Positions 35,018 to 46,278 of a stretch of DNA of 64,000 nt are shown here, one piece after another (the stretch's first letter is position 1; every line of letters begins with the position of its first letter). Where the stretch lies: the NCBI GenBank assembly GCA_037447655.1, contig JBBHKE010000744.1:1-64000 (forward strand), read 5' to 3'. This DNA comes from Zygnema cylindricum (lineage: Eukaryota > Streptophyta > Zygnematophyceae > Zygnematales > Zygnemataceae). Position numbers and translations under genes: made by a program. Under the pieces are notes generated by a model, which was not told the origin of the DNA, did no database searches, and worked only from the letters and a program-made list of their open reading frames with translations.

Positions 35018-35164
35018 TACTGCGATTACTAGCCAGGAATGCCAGCAGTCGTCTATGGCTGCCCGTCTCCCAATAGCGTGTCGGTGGGACAGGTGGAGGA
35101 GGAGAAGGGGGAATCGACGGTTTGGTACTGCGATTACTAGCCAGGAATGCCAGCAGTCGTCTAT
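35018..35164. repeat. Exact 40-bp direct repeat pair
   Basis: The 40 bases starting TACTGCGATTACTAGCC are identical at 35018-35057 and 35125-35164, separated by 67 bp of GC-richer sequence. Exact identity suggests a recent duplication or an assembly artefact. Confidence 0.85.
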
Positions 35165-35332
35165 GTGTACTTACCTTTTAAGATTTTTTTGTTGGGTCAA
35201 CCTTATCAAAATGGAGATTATCAAATCGCAATGTGGCTTTGTAGCAGCTGGTGAACTTGAAAGACTTAATTATTTCTTCCCCACTATACAGTTGTGGTCA
35301 ATATAAGTTTCCACGGGCTTGGACAGGCTAAG

Positions 35333-35480
35333 TTATTTCATCCCCACTGTATCAAAGTGACCCACACTCCCCATGTCGGAGTGCACTGCCCACACACCCC
35401 ACTCCTTTGTCTCCACCATCCAAAGGAGAGTTCTATCCTTCATGGTATTTGTTGTACGCAGCTCAACATACTGATAAAAA
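35333..35480. repeat. Inverted repeat, right arm (partner 33538-33683)
   Basis: See the left arm. It begins TTATTTCATCCCCACTGTAT and ends near a GTACGCAGCTC string, then passes straight into an AAC/AAT-rich tract. Confidence 0.75.
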
Positions 35481-35795
35481 ATAATAACCAATACAACCAG
35501 AGGTGCAATAGACAATAAATACGGTAAAAACAATAAAAACAATAATAAAAATAATTGCAACAATAACAATTATAACAATAATAAAAAAAATAACCACAAT
35601 ACCAACAATAACAATAATACCAATAATAACAATAACACAACAACAATAATAATAACAATAGGAATAAACAAAACGACACAAAGAACGAAAGAACGACACA
35701 AAAAAAACTAAGTTGTTTGGAACACAACGCATTGACACCGAGAATAAAAATAATAATAACAATAACACAATATGAACAACAAAAATAGAAAATAT
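35480..35795. repeat. AAC/AAT microsatellite-like tract
   Basis: Nearly free of G and T-poor; composed of AATAAC and AACAAT triplet variants. It yields Tyr/Cys/Ile- or Asn-rich spurious frames on both strands. Confidence 0.85.
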
Positions 35796-36136
35796 ATAGT
35801 CATTTGGAATACCACGCATTACAACCGTGATGCAATGAAACAAAAGTCTTGGAAATTGAAATATATGAGGTACAAAGGTGTAGATTTACCACTGAGCTCC
35901 AATATTACTTGCCACTTTTTTTAACCAAATCGACAAATTGCTTCTTGTACAGGTCAACCGTCAAATTTGGTGTTAAAGAAATAAAGTGACCTCACCATTA
36001 CTCATTTCAATGTTCCACAATCAAAGCTAAAAAAACCTTAACAAACGCGAAAAACATCCTCTCTATCTTGTCACTAAACTATTCACTACGCCAGTTCGCC
36101 CGTATTAGTACAGCCAAAAAGAGCCAAACAAAGAAG

Positions 36137-36649
36137 CTACATAAGTTCCTCGCCAGTTCGCATTTTTTCAAAAACTTCCACGTTTTTTGTCAAATTTACC
36201 ATAGTCTGGAAGTAAATTTTCTCTGTTCTAGAGTCATCGACCGATATTGACTTCACTTCTGTCCATACACCTAAGTAGCCCTTCAATTTTACACCCACGA
36301 TATTATTAAGACAACCCGGACTCATATCTGCCCTCACAACCTTTTCATATCGCAACGTCGTACCATCCAGAAAATGAATCTCTAGAACTCCGGGCATTGT
36401 GATGATGAGACGTCCTTGATGCATGTCTCTCTCCCATTTGTAGTGACTGAAGTTTAGTGGAAACAATCCTTCTGGTAGATCGAATTCTGATAAAAGCTGC
36501 GCAAATTGCTCTGCTTCTGGCTTCCCTGCGAACATCCATTCCAACTTTTTCCTCATAATTTGGACAATAGATTCTCTCAGTTGTCTATTCCAACTCTTTA
36601 GACTCTCGAATTTCTCCATTCCAATTTCCCGACAATTCGAATAATGCAC
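36137..36649 (-). CDS. DUF538 family protein, 170 aa
   Basis: A single open frame with family-typical length. The hallmark is present: a leader helix, then EFDLPEGLFPLNFSHYKWERD (about residues 53-73), corresponding to the LPxGLLP start of the DUF538 fold. It continues through GRLIITMPGVLEIHF, LRYEKVVRADM, GCLNNIVGVKLKGYLGVWTEVKSI and EKIYFQTMV. DUF538 proteins are plant proteins of poorly known function, linked in the literature to stress and membrane-lipid or chlorophyll-related roles. No signal peptide is evident. The upstream Met at 36649 gives 170 residues; the Met at residue 11 is an alternative start. A 5' intron is possible upstream, where a 35-bp tandem repeat begins. No stop or frameshift inside. 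Confidence 0.85.
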   Translation of the reverse strand: MHYSNCREIGMEKFESLKSWNRQLRESIVQIMRKKLEWMFAGKPEAEQFAQLLSEFDLPEGLFPLNFSHYKWERDMHQGRLIITMPGVLEIHFLDGTTLRYEKVVRADMSPGCLNNIVGVKLKGYLGVWTEVKSISVDDSRTEKIYFQTMVNLTKNVEVFEKMRTGEELM

Positions 36650-36719
36650 TCTCTTATTTGTTAATTCAACCCTTTCTTTATGCTCACTTATTTTGTCCTT
36701 CCAATACTTTCCTGATAAT

Positions 36720-37076
36720 TTGAATAATACTCTCTTATTTTCTGAACCAGGCGACCCACATTATTCATCTCCAATATAATCCTTATAAATCCATATTAAC
36801 CATCTCCAGTCCTTTCCTTACTAATCCACATTATTCAACTACAATCTTTTCCTAACAAATCCACAAAACTCACTTCCAATCTTTTCCTTAAGAATCCACG
36901 TTATTCATCTCTAGTATTTTCCTAACAAATTCACATAATTTATCTCCAATCTTTTCCTTACAAATCCACATTATTCATCTATACTCTTTTCCTAACAAAT
37001 CTACATTATTCACTCCCAAACCTCACATTATTCATCTCCGATCTTTCCATAACAAATCCAAATTATTCCTCGGAAT
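36720..37076. repeat. Tandem repeat, about 35-40-bp unit, upstream of the DUF538 gene
   Basis: Eight or so degenerate units of TTATTCATCTCCAATCTTTT followed by CCTAACAAATCCACA. It starts about 70 bp upstream of the DUF538 start codon, in the probable promoter or 5' intron. Confidence 0.85.
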
Positions 37077-37746
37077 ACCGAATGCAATTCTTTCTTGCTG
37101 ACATCAACTATAATGTCAGCAATGTCTAACAAAAACTTGCTAGTGTTTATTAGCTCGTCTAGAATCGCCAGCGATGCTATCTTATGAAATGAAACTCTAT
37201 GTGGTTATTGCTTATATTATTACCTAGGACTTTAAGATGAGACAAGAAATTTTGTAAGAGAAGAACTACATAAAGTTGGAAATTTGACTCGTAAAAGCTT
37301 GCCAAGAAAGGGAAAAAAAAAAACAGCAAAAAGAAAAAACAGAACAGCTATACCTTTCGTCACTTTCATAACATCTTGAAACAAGTTTCCAACAGCCTGT
37401 TTTTTCAAATTCCTCCAAACCGGAAACCATAAGTTAGTGAAAAGTCACTCGGAGAAGACTAAATAAATCAGATTTTTCAAGGAGAATAATAATCAAAAGT
37501 CAAATTTATAAGGTAAATATACCTACACAATAGAATTACTCGCGATACTGGCCAGTAATCACCGTAATCGTACAGGAAAATGTACGTTTTATCCAAAACC
37601 GTACAGTTTTCTGTACGAATAATATAATATGCTTACTGCACCAGTAGCTCCAGTTACAAGCCTTGATAACTGTACAGCTCACAGCTGGCTAGCTGCTGGC
37701 TCTTAGCTTAGCTTAGCTTAGCTTAGCTTTTGGCTAGCTTGTATAG
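37077..37746. other. Intergenic; pentanucleotide array at 37703-37728
   Basis: No gene seen. A short TTAGC/AGCTT array (five repeats) lies at 37703-37728. A GTACAG/CTGTAC-rich stretch lies at 37570-37615. Confidence 0.5.
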
Positions 37747-38142
37747 CTATATAATTCCCCTATTATTTGGCTCATTGAGCCTTCTTCCTTTCCTCCAAAA
37801 TGATATTTTCAATTCCTTGCCCATATCTGTAAACCAAATAGATGAATATCCAGACTTGGACCATTGCCTATTGTAATTTGGCATACAAGGGAAGGAGATT
37901 TTTAAATTTTTGTTTTTGTTTTCAAGACGTTGAACATGGAAAGACAATCCTTCAATGCAACTCACGTTCTTCATAAACGCAGCCATGACGCTGCAACCAC
38001 GAGTTGCCACGTGGCAAATGCCAAAAAACGTTTGCCAAGTGTGTCCGTTGTGTCCACCTTGGCGAACGGCAACAATAATTACGGTACTGTACTTTTTAAT
38101 ACCGTAAATTTCTGTAGTGTATTCCCTCATTCGGCTTTCGCA
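37747..38142 (-). CDS. Unrecognised minus-strand frame
   Basis: An open frame of up to 143 codons. Its first 12 codons (38143-38178) lie partly in transposon Y, so a start at the MCESRMREYTTE methionine is more likely. The C-terminal half (KISFPCMPNYNRQWSKSG, SIWFTDMGKELKISFWRKG) has an amino-acid mix that is not low-complexity and could be a real exon. I recognise no family. May be chance. Confidence 0.25.
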   Translation of the reverse strand, partial: CESRMREYTTEIYGIKKYSTVIIVAVRQGGHNGHTWQTFFGICHVATRGCSVMAAFMKNVSCIEGLSFHVQRLENKNKNLKISFPCMPNYNRQWSKSGYSSIWFTDMGKELKISFWRKGRRLNEPNNRGII

Positions 38143-38164
38143 CATCAAATTACTGTTAGAGTTA

Positions 38165-38946
38165 GGGTGCGTCTCCATGCGCCAAGGTAAGGGAATTTTC
38201 CTGTCGTTTTCCTCTAAAACTTAGCGCCGTACCGCGTAAGTTTCAACCGTACAAAAAAAAGGACAAAAGTAGAAGTACATTTTGCGTCATCGTCGAATTT
38301 ACGATGTACTACATGTTGTCGTCTTGTGTTCTTCGACCCACGGCCACGCCAAAAACGTCTCCAAACTTTTCTTTAAATCACAGGGGCGATGTGTTTTAAA
38401 ACAAAGTATTTTCGAAAAACGTATAGGAACACGTATTCGCACGTGTAGAAATATCTCAAAAATTTCAAACGAATTCAAGCGACGGTGAAAGGTACACTAT
38501 TCGATATGTTTTGTCCGTTTGAGTCCATCAAAGTACATAATTTGTTTTGTTTTGTCGCGTTTCGTTTTGTACGGATTTTTTCATTTCAAGGGTCGAAAAT
38601 TACGATGCCATTTCACGAAATCTTGAGAAATCTCCGAAGGCGCCCCAGCAAGTCGCACACGCCGCCTCTCTCACGTAGCCGCACATTCACTCCTTCAAAC
38701 TTCACAAACATCTACAATTGTCACAAAAAAATTACGCGACGTCACAAACAATTTTGAACAATCCCGGTCCGTCATCACAGATTGTAGGCGCTGACAACCG
38801 TCACGGGCATTGTCAGCGTATACAACCGTCACACCCTTAAGTAACAATTTTTTTTTGTTAAGAGACACCTGAAATCCGGTTCCGCCGGATCTGCGCTAAA
38901 AAACAAAGTAAGCTCGCTAAGTTTCAATTACAATGGAGACGCACCC
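38165..38946 (+). mobile_element. Element Y, copy 1 of a head-to-tail triplet
   Basis: Starts GGGTGCGTCTCCATG and ends CATGGAGACGCACCC in reverse-complement form. TTA precedes and TAA follows. Internal landmarks: GTAAGTTTCAACCGTAC, an AAACGTC/CTTTAAA block, GAAATCCGGTTCCGCCGGAT near the right end, and a hairpin with GCTGACA and TGTCAGC arms (38787-38817). No transposase frame. Confidence 0.88.
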
Positions 38947-38949
38947 TAA

Positions 38950-39733
38950 GGGTGCGTCTCCATGTGCCTAAGTAAGGGTTTTTTTCTGTCGTTTTCCTGT
39001 AAAACTTAGAGCCGTACCGCGTAAGTTTCAACCGTACAAAGAAAAGAAAAATGAGAAGTACATTTTGCTTCATCATCGAATTTAAGATGTATTACATATT
39101 GTCGTTTTGTGTTCTTCGACCCACGGCCACGCCAAAAAACGTCATCTTCAAATTTTTCTTTAAAACACAGGGAAGATGTGTTTTAAAACAAAGATTTTTC
39201 GAAAAACAAATAAAAACACGTAGTCGCACGTGTAAGAAATTTCCGAGAAATTTCAAAAGAATTCAAGCGACGACGAAAAGTGCACGATCCGCTATGTTTT
39301 GTCCGTTTGCGTTCACGTACAACAAAGCAAAGTACACAATTTGTTTAGTTTTGTCCATTTGCGCTTGGTACGGATTTTATTTCGCCAGGGGTCTCAACTC
39401 TCAAGATCCGATGCCATTTCACGTCGCGCGGACAAGAGACGCAAAGGCAAAGTGCATCTTCCTCGACCGTGAAACGGCACAGGCTGGATGGCGGTACGTT
39501 TACAATGTCACGAAAACTCATGCGATGTCACAACCTACTACAAAAAATAGCGTGCGTCATCACAGATTGTAGACGCTGACAGCCGTCACGGGCATTGTCA
39601 GCGTATACAATCGTCACATGCTTAAGTAACTATGTCGTTGTTACACATAGGGACACCCGAAATCCGGGTCCGCCGGATCTGCGCTAGAAAACAAAGTTTT
39701 TTCTCTAATTTAAGTACATGGAGACGCGCACCC
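38950..39733 (+). mobile_element. Element Y, copy 2
   Basis: Begins GGGTGCGTCTCCATG directly after a TAA (38947-38949) and ends CGCACCC followed by TAA (39734-39736): an exact 3-bp target duplication. It carries an open frame of 173 codons (39051-39572), but the same region in copies 1 and 3 is broken, so it is unlikely to be a gene. Confidence 0.88.
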
Positions 39734-39736
39734 TAA

Positions 39737-40455
39737 GGGTGTGTCCCCATGTGCATAAGTAAGGGTTTTTTTCTGTCGTTTTCCTGTAAAACGTAGCGTC
39801 GTACTGCCTAAGTTCCAACCGTACGAAGGAATCGCAAATTTGTAGAGTATAATTTGCGTTACCCTCGAACTTAGGATGTACGAAAAATTGTCGTCTTGTG
39901 TTAGCGACCTACCTCGACGACAAAAAACGTCATCTTCAACCTTATCTTTAAAACACATGCGCGATGTGTTTTCAAACTAGGGATTTTATGTAAACAAATA
40001 GGAACACATATTCGCACGTGCCGTAATTTTCGAAGTATTTCACACGATTTTTCAAAGACAAAGGAAAGTACGGAAGTCGCTATGTTTTGTCCTTTTGCTT
40101 GTAATACGACAAATAAAATTACACAATTTGTTTGGTTTTGTCCGTTTTCGTCGAGTACGGATTTTTTTTTTGCAGGGGTCTCGAAATTCCAGTGCCATTT
40201 CACGTCGACCGGACAGGAGACGCAAAGGCAAATCGCAACTTCTTCAACCGTGAAACGGTACAAGGTGGAAGGCGGTACGTCTACAATGTCACGGTAAGAC
40301 ATGCGACATCACACAAGCACTTCCAAAAAATAACGTCCGACAACACAAATTGTAGACGTTGACAACTGTCACAGGTATTGTTGACGTATACAATCGTCAC
40401 AAACGTAACTTACGATACGTTCTTACACATAGGGACACTTAAAAAGCGAGTCCGC
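39737..40455 (+). mobile_element. Element Y, copy 3, cut by the assembly gap
   Basis: Starts GGGTGTGTCCCCATG after TAA and runs to the N run at 40456. It contains CATAGGGACACTTAAAAAGC near its end, so roughly the last 60-100 bp are missing. Confidence 0.85.
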
Positions 40456-40465
40456 NNNNNNNNNN
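40456..40465. other. Assembly gap (10 N)
   Basis: A run of ten N. The sequence on the right does not continue the right end of Y, so the gap hides an unknown length. Confidence 0.99.
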
Positions 40466-40989
40466 GAGATATAGCCCCGGGGGTTTAAAACTGGAGCTTT
40501 GGACTTTATCTTAAAAAAGTTGTTAAAAAGAAACTGCAATTAATGCCAAGAACATTTAATCGCAATTGTTAATACTACATGCGTAAAGAACTTATTACAC
40601 CACATGCCTTCCTCAAACAAGCATGTTGTTATATGAAGTAATGCCTTTTAGCATGTCTTTTACTTCAATTAAATACAGCTTACATCAATTAAATACAGCC
40701 AACGTATGTCTTGACGCGAATCTTATATGAGTATGGATAAAATCACATATTCATACTTACCGTATAATTAATAATTGGGCGTTTGGGTTTAATCTTAATA
40801 CCTAATTCCGTACAGCGTCGCGTCCTTTTACTATAATTAATCCATAATTCTAATTTGGGTTTGCGGGTTAATAATTAATATGCCATTCATACTTATACAC
40901 TAAAATAGGTATGAGTATATTCTAAGCGCAGTTCTGTATGCAACCGACATAAATTAACTACATTCGACATAAATTAACTTCATTTTCTG

Positions 40990-41208
40990 TACGATTTTCC
41001 GTAATGAAGTATATTGTTGTACGAACAAACTCCTTCCGTACACCACATTATTCAAGAAATGCGTACATCATAATTGTTAACGCTAATTTACAAGAACCGT
41101 AATTAACGTCAAAGAAAAATTGTTGAAAAAATTCTATTTCAGGTTTCGAGGTCAAAATTTGGGGGCCCCGATATAGAGTACATAACGCTAGTAACAATTC
41201 ACGGTGTA
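40990..41208. mobile_element. TA MITE, left end degenerate, joined to the next one
   Basis: The right end GCTAGTAACAATTCACGGTG stops at 41206. It shares its TA (41207-41208) with the next MITE. Confidence 0.6.
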
Positions 41209-41749
41209 CACCGCGAATCATTATTAGTGTCAATAACTCTAATTAAGGTTCTTAAAATTTTGATTTTTTTTTTCAAATAGAATACATGTTTTTAATTTTT
41301 CCTTGACGCTAATTAAGATACTGTACAAAATAGTGTAGAGCCCCAAAGTACAATAAAATCTAAATAGTGTGGTGTACGGTCGATGTCATACCGTACACAA
41401 ATGTACCTTTTCAAGTGAAAATTTACAAAAAATGAATTATATCAGATTCGCACGCATAAGAACGTGCGTTAAAAAAAAAAGGATTAGTCTGACACGTAAA
41501 CTAGTATGGCATGTACGGATATTTAAAATTTGCGACGGCGTACGATTTCTAATATTTTGTACGGATACATATAAAAATGTATATAATCGTATGACGAATA
41601 TTCTATTTTTGCTGTTCCCAAATTAGCATTAATGCCGAAATTAGAATACATTTTTTTTTGAAAAAAATCAAAATTTTTATTAGCATCAAGTACGGTAATT
41701 TTTCTTCAACACTATTTAAACTTTGACACTAATAACGATTCGCGGTGTA
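41209..41749. mobile_element. Long TA MITE, 539-bp core
   Basis: The core 41209-41747 starts CACCGCGAATCATTATTAG and ends CTAATAACGATTCGCGGTG, flanked by TA on both sides (41207-41208, 41748-41749). Longer than the about 200-bp copies; the middle is AT-rich and without a transposase. Confidence 0.8.
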
Positions 41750-41764
41750 GTGGTTATGAATATA

Positions 41765-42090
41765 GCCCGTTTCACTCAAATAAGCGGTACAAGTAATGCC
41801 TATTTTTTTCAAATTGGTAGTATGTGTAGAGCCATTTTTCCTCGAACTAGTTGTACAAGTATCCCTGGTTTTACTCAAAAAGTCGATTCTCAAACTGCAG
41901 CTTTTACTCGAACTGTCGGTTTTACTCGAACTGCCGATTTTACTCGAACTGCCATTTTTCCTCGAACTAGAGGTACAAGTATCCTTGGTTTTACTCAAAA
42001 AGTCGATTTTCAAACTGCCGGTTTTATCGAACTGTCGGTTTTACTCGAGCTGCCAATTTTACTCGAAATGCCATTACAAGTAAAATTGTA
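41765..42090. repeat. Degenerate two-level tandem repeat
   Basis: Short units like TTTACTCGAACTGCCGAT recur. They lie within two longer units (about 41820-41940 and 41945-42070) that each contain GTACAAGTATCC and TTTTACTCAAAAAGTCGATT. Several frames stay open here because of the periodicity. Confidence 0.8.
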
Positions 42091-42332
42091 TTTATTGAAA
42101 CAGGATTAAAGAAAGAAATTCTAAAAAAAAAAAACACTAAAAAAAAATCCTAAAAAACTATGAAAAACCGTAAAAAACCAAAAACCGAAATTCGGCTGTT
42201 CGGTTCAATATGCAACTTTGCATTTTCGTTTTTACAAAAGAGGGAAACAAAATAGAAAAATAGAACATAAAATTTGTTTACAAGACATGAAAAACAAAGT
42301 TTCTTTCTGATAGCCAAAACATAAACCATATG

Positions 42333-42994
42333 TGTAGAAGGTAAGAGCATGGTGGGCAAAAAAGAGAGACATTGCATAAAGATATCCAAGATGAAAGAGA
42401 GACGAACCATGGCAAAAAAGAATACGGAAGCAAAAAAGAAGACAAAATGAAACAAGAAGAATACAAAAGGAGATGCATAAGGGAGAAGTCTTCTCATTAT
42501 AATCGATAAATATGAATGTACAAGAATGAACAATCTAAGTACTAAGCCTAACTCTAGGTTAAGAGTGGACTAGCTACATGACGTCCACAAAAGAATTGAA
42601 GCCGCAAAGGGTAAAAAGGTATAACTAGTGACGGCCAATGACGAAGTCGGAGGATGGCAAAATTTAGGTCAAAAAAATCTTACATTGATGGAATCTGTAT
42701 TGAAAAGAATCACAAATAAACAATAAATATAGTGAATTGGCAATTAATCGTTTGTAGTTCGTGAAACGACACGATAGATGAAGTTGTTGTTTGCTAAACT
42801 ACGTGACAAATAAATACAGTAATTACAAGTTGTGAACGGATAGCACTAGAGGTATGCGTACATTAATAATAAAGTAACATAAACCGACGTGAAGAACATG
42901 AAGCGGTACTATTACATTGATAATAGAATACGCACAAAAGTACATTTGTTAAAGTTTGATACACTAATTACACAACTGAAATTAAACTTCAATA
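42333..42994 (-). repeat. 3' LTR of copia C
   Basis: Starts TGTAGAAGGTAAGAGC and ends ACTTCAATA (again TA rather than CA). It carries the empty site of the MITE found in the right LTR: GGATAGCACTAGAGGTA at about 42838-42854. Confidence 0.88.
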
Positions 42995-43438
42995 CTCCCT
43001 CTCTATTTTAGTTGTGGAAAGACAAGAATGACTGTGGAGGGAAAACGCGGGAAAGGATTAAGGGTGACACAAGAAACATTGAATAAAATAGAAAACAAAT
43101 GCTTCATAATGTTGAAACCGGACGAGTAAGAGAAATGGAATGATAAAATAGGAAAATTTAGAAAATGTCCGATGTAAAATCCATTCGATAAAATGGTAAA
43201 TACGAAGAAATCCAGTGTAATTGAGTGAGAGGAGGTAAAATATGATTTGTGTAAAAGGAAAATTAAAGGTGGAATGAAAGAATTACAAGTTGGAAGTGGA
43301 AGGGTTCGACTAAAGGGGGTTGTTCTATGACAACCTGTGCAGGTGGAGCTGCAACAGTGGTTGTAGAAGTAGACATGACTAATACAGAAGCTTAACACAA
43401 ATCCCACCAAATACCACTTTTTCACTCACTACAAAAAC

Positions 43439-44267
43439 TGACCCACAAGTCCAATTTACATCAAATTCAACATATAAGTAAATCACCATACATGCTTTCA
43501 ATTCTCAAAATTAAAGCATAATTGAACCAGTAAACCATAAGATATGGAGTCTGCAAGTTTCCCAAACACTGCCCTTAGATTTCCATATTCCCAAAACTGG
43601 ATTCCAAAACATTTCTAAGTCCTAAACTTTATACACTAAGTGAGTATCTACTGCTCACTAACCAATCAGGTGTCTGCACCTGAAATAGCAGTAGTGTACT
43701 GTAGTACGACAGCGTACTATGTACTTCCAAAAAACCCATTTGCAACTTGCCTAAAACTACATAGTGAAACACTATTTCCTAATGCACTACACTACAAAAT
43801 CTTGTTTCTTCAAGTATTCCCAATTTGGCGCCGTATGAATAATGTTGCTGCTTACTCAGCATCAACCAAATAAATCCAACTGGCTGTGGTCAACTTGTAC
43901 GAATCTCTCGAGTGCTTACAACGCTCCTCGTCACTTGTGGTCCCCACTCATATCACAGCCGTTAGTTTGATTAACATCAACGCCTTGTATTTATTTCTTT
44001 CCCAGATGCTTGGTTCAATTTCCGTTCGTCCGATTTCCGAAATTCCCTGGCTTGATATGTGACATGTGTTAAGAACCATTTCGCAATTTCTGCGCTATCT
44101 GCAAATGCCGACGCGTCTCTTTGATCGTACTATACACTTTAGGGTTGCTATTTTACCGTCACACTATTTAAGGTAAATATTACAATTGAGATTGGACGAT
44201 AAATATTCTAAGTCTTAAACCTCCCCTCACAACTCCATCTACTGAGGAAAAAGCTTTAAAACCAACA
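43439..44267 (-). repeat. Copia B LTR (left)
   Basis: Aligns with 48776-49607. Ends AAAACCAACA, followed by CTCCCTT (polypurine tract on the minus strand). The left edge is set at the first TG of the shared block and is uncertain. Confidence 0.75.
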
Positions 44268-44280
44268 CTCCCTTAAAGCT

Positions 44281-44908
44281 TTATATTTAGTTATTCACTG
44301 AGCCCAATAGCTTTTCTGCAGAGCTGTAATTTAGGTGAAGGCAGAGCTTTAGTTAACATATATGCAACCATATTTTCATCAGGCAAATAACACAATTTTA
44401 TGACTCTTACAAGCACCTTTTCACAAACAAAGTGTAGCCTGACATCCATGTGCTTACTCTTAAAATGATGGTTGGGATTGTAAGCGATGGCAATGGCTAC
44501 CTGGTTGTCACACTAGATGATTTGGGGTCCAGTTTGCATATACCCTAGTTTTTGTAAGAGTGCCTTTACCCATATGAGTTCTTTGAGGGCAAAAATTGTT
44601 GTCATGTATTCTGACTTTGTTGTTGATTGAACTGTGACTTTTTGAAGCTTGTTGCTCTAGCAGCAGGTTTCATTTCCAATTTGCAAAACAAAACATGTCG
44701 TCGATTATTTGCTTTGCCCTTCACCATAGCTATCATCGCTCGAAGTCTTTAGTTTCACTTGCCTCCTCCAAGAACAAGTTTGAGGTTCCGAGTCCCTGCG
44801 AAATATCTCAGAACTCTCTTTGCATCTTCCCAGTCTGCCTTTTTTGGTTTTGATGACCAGACTCAGAGCACTAATGGCTGCTGCAATATTGGGCCTCCTA
44901 CAATTCAT
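44281..44908 (-). pseudogene. Copia B: RNase H domain, broken
   Basis: Minus-strand relics of the RNase H tail: a region near 44440-44520 translates to CDNQ-type and IAIAYNP-like text. Frame 44705-44908 starts with NCRRPNIAAAISALS (the CTRPDIAAAV block). Stops and shifts are common. Confidence 0.75.
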
Positions 44909-44927
44909 AAAAAAAATGATGCTAAAA

Positions 44928-45870
44928 CTACCTCCTGTATGGTTTTGAGGCCATAAAATCCTCCTCCCTTGACTCTAGATTCTCAGTGACTATAATACAT
45001 GTATCTGTGTCACTTCCCTTTAATTTTTGCCTGAACTCTATAGGAGTTACACACCCTTTGACTTCCTTCATTTCAAATTTTCCCAACATATTTCCTATAG
45101 CCTCTTTTTGAGTTAACATAATCAGTTTCTTACTTTTATCTCTCTCTACTTGTATCCTTAAGATATACTTGGCCTCACCGAGGTCCTTTATCTCAAATCG
45201 TGATTTTAAGGATACCTTGATGCGGTTTATTTCACTCATGGATTTGTTGACAATTAAAATATCATCTACATATACAACAATATAATGTACTCGATCTTCA
45301 CCTTGCACAACATACACAGAGTGATCTGAACTAACTTTTTTAAAACCTAGTGTTGTTAAGAATTCATCCAACTTCAAGTTCCATTATCTAGGGGCTTGTT
45401 TCAGCCTATACAAGGATTTCAACAGTTTGCAAACTAATTTCGCCTTTCGTTGTTCTTCATATATTTATGGTTGTTGTATATAGTTGGTTTCCTCAAGCTC
45501 TTCATGCAAGAAAGCAGTTTTTACATCCATTTGACGAACTTCGATATTTTCAATTGCCGCAAGACTTAACATAATTCTGACAGTTGGAAATCTTACCACG
45601 AAGAGAAGGTCTCCTCAAAAGTTGATTCCTTCTTTCTGATTGTGCCCTTTGGCCACAAGTCTGGACTTGTACCTTTCAATGTTGCAATTCGGGTTCAATT
45701 TTACCTTGAACACCCATTTGCTGCCAATGGCTTTCCTGTCCGGAGAAAGATCTACCAACTCCCACGTTTGAGCCTCCATTATGGATGTCATTTCGTCGAT
45801 TGCCGCTTCAATCCACTGGGTTCTTTCAAGTGATGAGAAGGCTTCCTAGATGGTCAGAGGTTTTCCGAGG
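44928..45870 (-). pseudogene. Copia B: reverse transcriptase, broken
   Basis: The frame 44928-45377 has KLDEFLTTLGF, SSDHSVYV, an intact VVYVDDILIV and KDLGEAKYIL. Upstream (45380-45870) the RT start is visible in other frames, as complement of CTTGAACACCCATTTG (KWVFKV) and KYKSRLVAKG-like text. Frame breaks near 45380, 45470 and 45640. Confidence 0.85.
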
Positions 45871-46278
45871 CGGCAGATTTGGCAAAGTGTGAACTTGATT
45901 GCAGATTTGGCAAAGTGTGAGTCTGATTGCAAACGACTGCTAGATCTCCTCCCCCCTCGGAAAATTTGATGCGGAGACCAATGGATGTCTCGCGTTCCTT
46001 AATTGTCTGGTAACTTGTTAAGTTTGTTTGTGGAGCAGTTTGTTTGTGGAGCGGTTCAGCATACTCCGACGGAGTAGTAAGAGGAGCATGATGATCTGAT
46101 GAAATTGCTTCTACAAGAGGTTGCTGAACAACTGGAAAATAAATTGTCCTCTTGGTATCAAAAACAACATATTCTTGTAATTTTTCATTTGCTGATTTGT
46201 CTGCCATTCTGAATAGATCTACAGATTCTTCCTCATCTTTTGTAATTATGTTTTTAGATACAACTTCTTTCTATTTAT

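Noticed and set aside
35440-35843. Frames rich in Tyr, Cys, Ile and Val suggesting a membrane protein
   Set aside because: They are translations of an AAC/AAT microsatellite.
37703-37728. TTAGC array as an interstitial telomere
   Set aside because: Five pentanucleotide units only, and the unit is not a known telomere repeat (TTTAGGG or TTAGGG).
39051-39572. 173-codon frame in Y copy 2 as a transposase
   Set aside because: No DDE or helix-turn-helix pattern, and the matching regions in copies 1 and 3 are interrupted; Y appears non-autonomous.
41723-42109. Frame encoding a TRTADFTRTA-like repetitive protein
   Set aside because: Both strands and several frames are open because of the short tandem repeat; no start context or neighbours support a gene.
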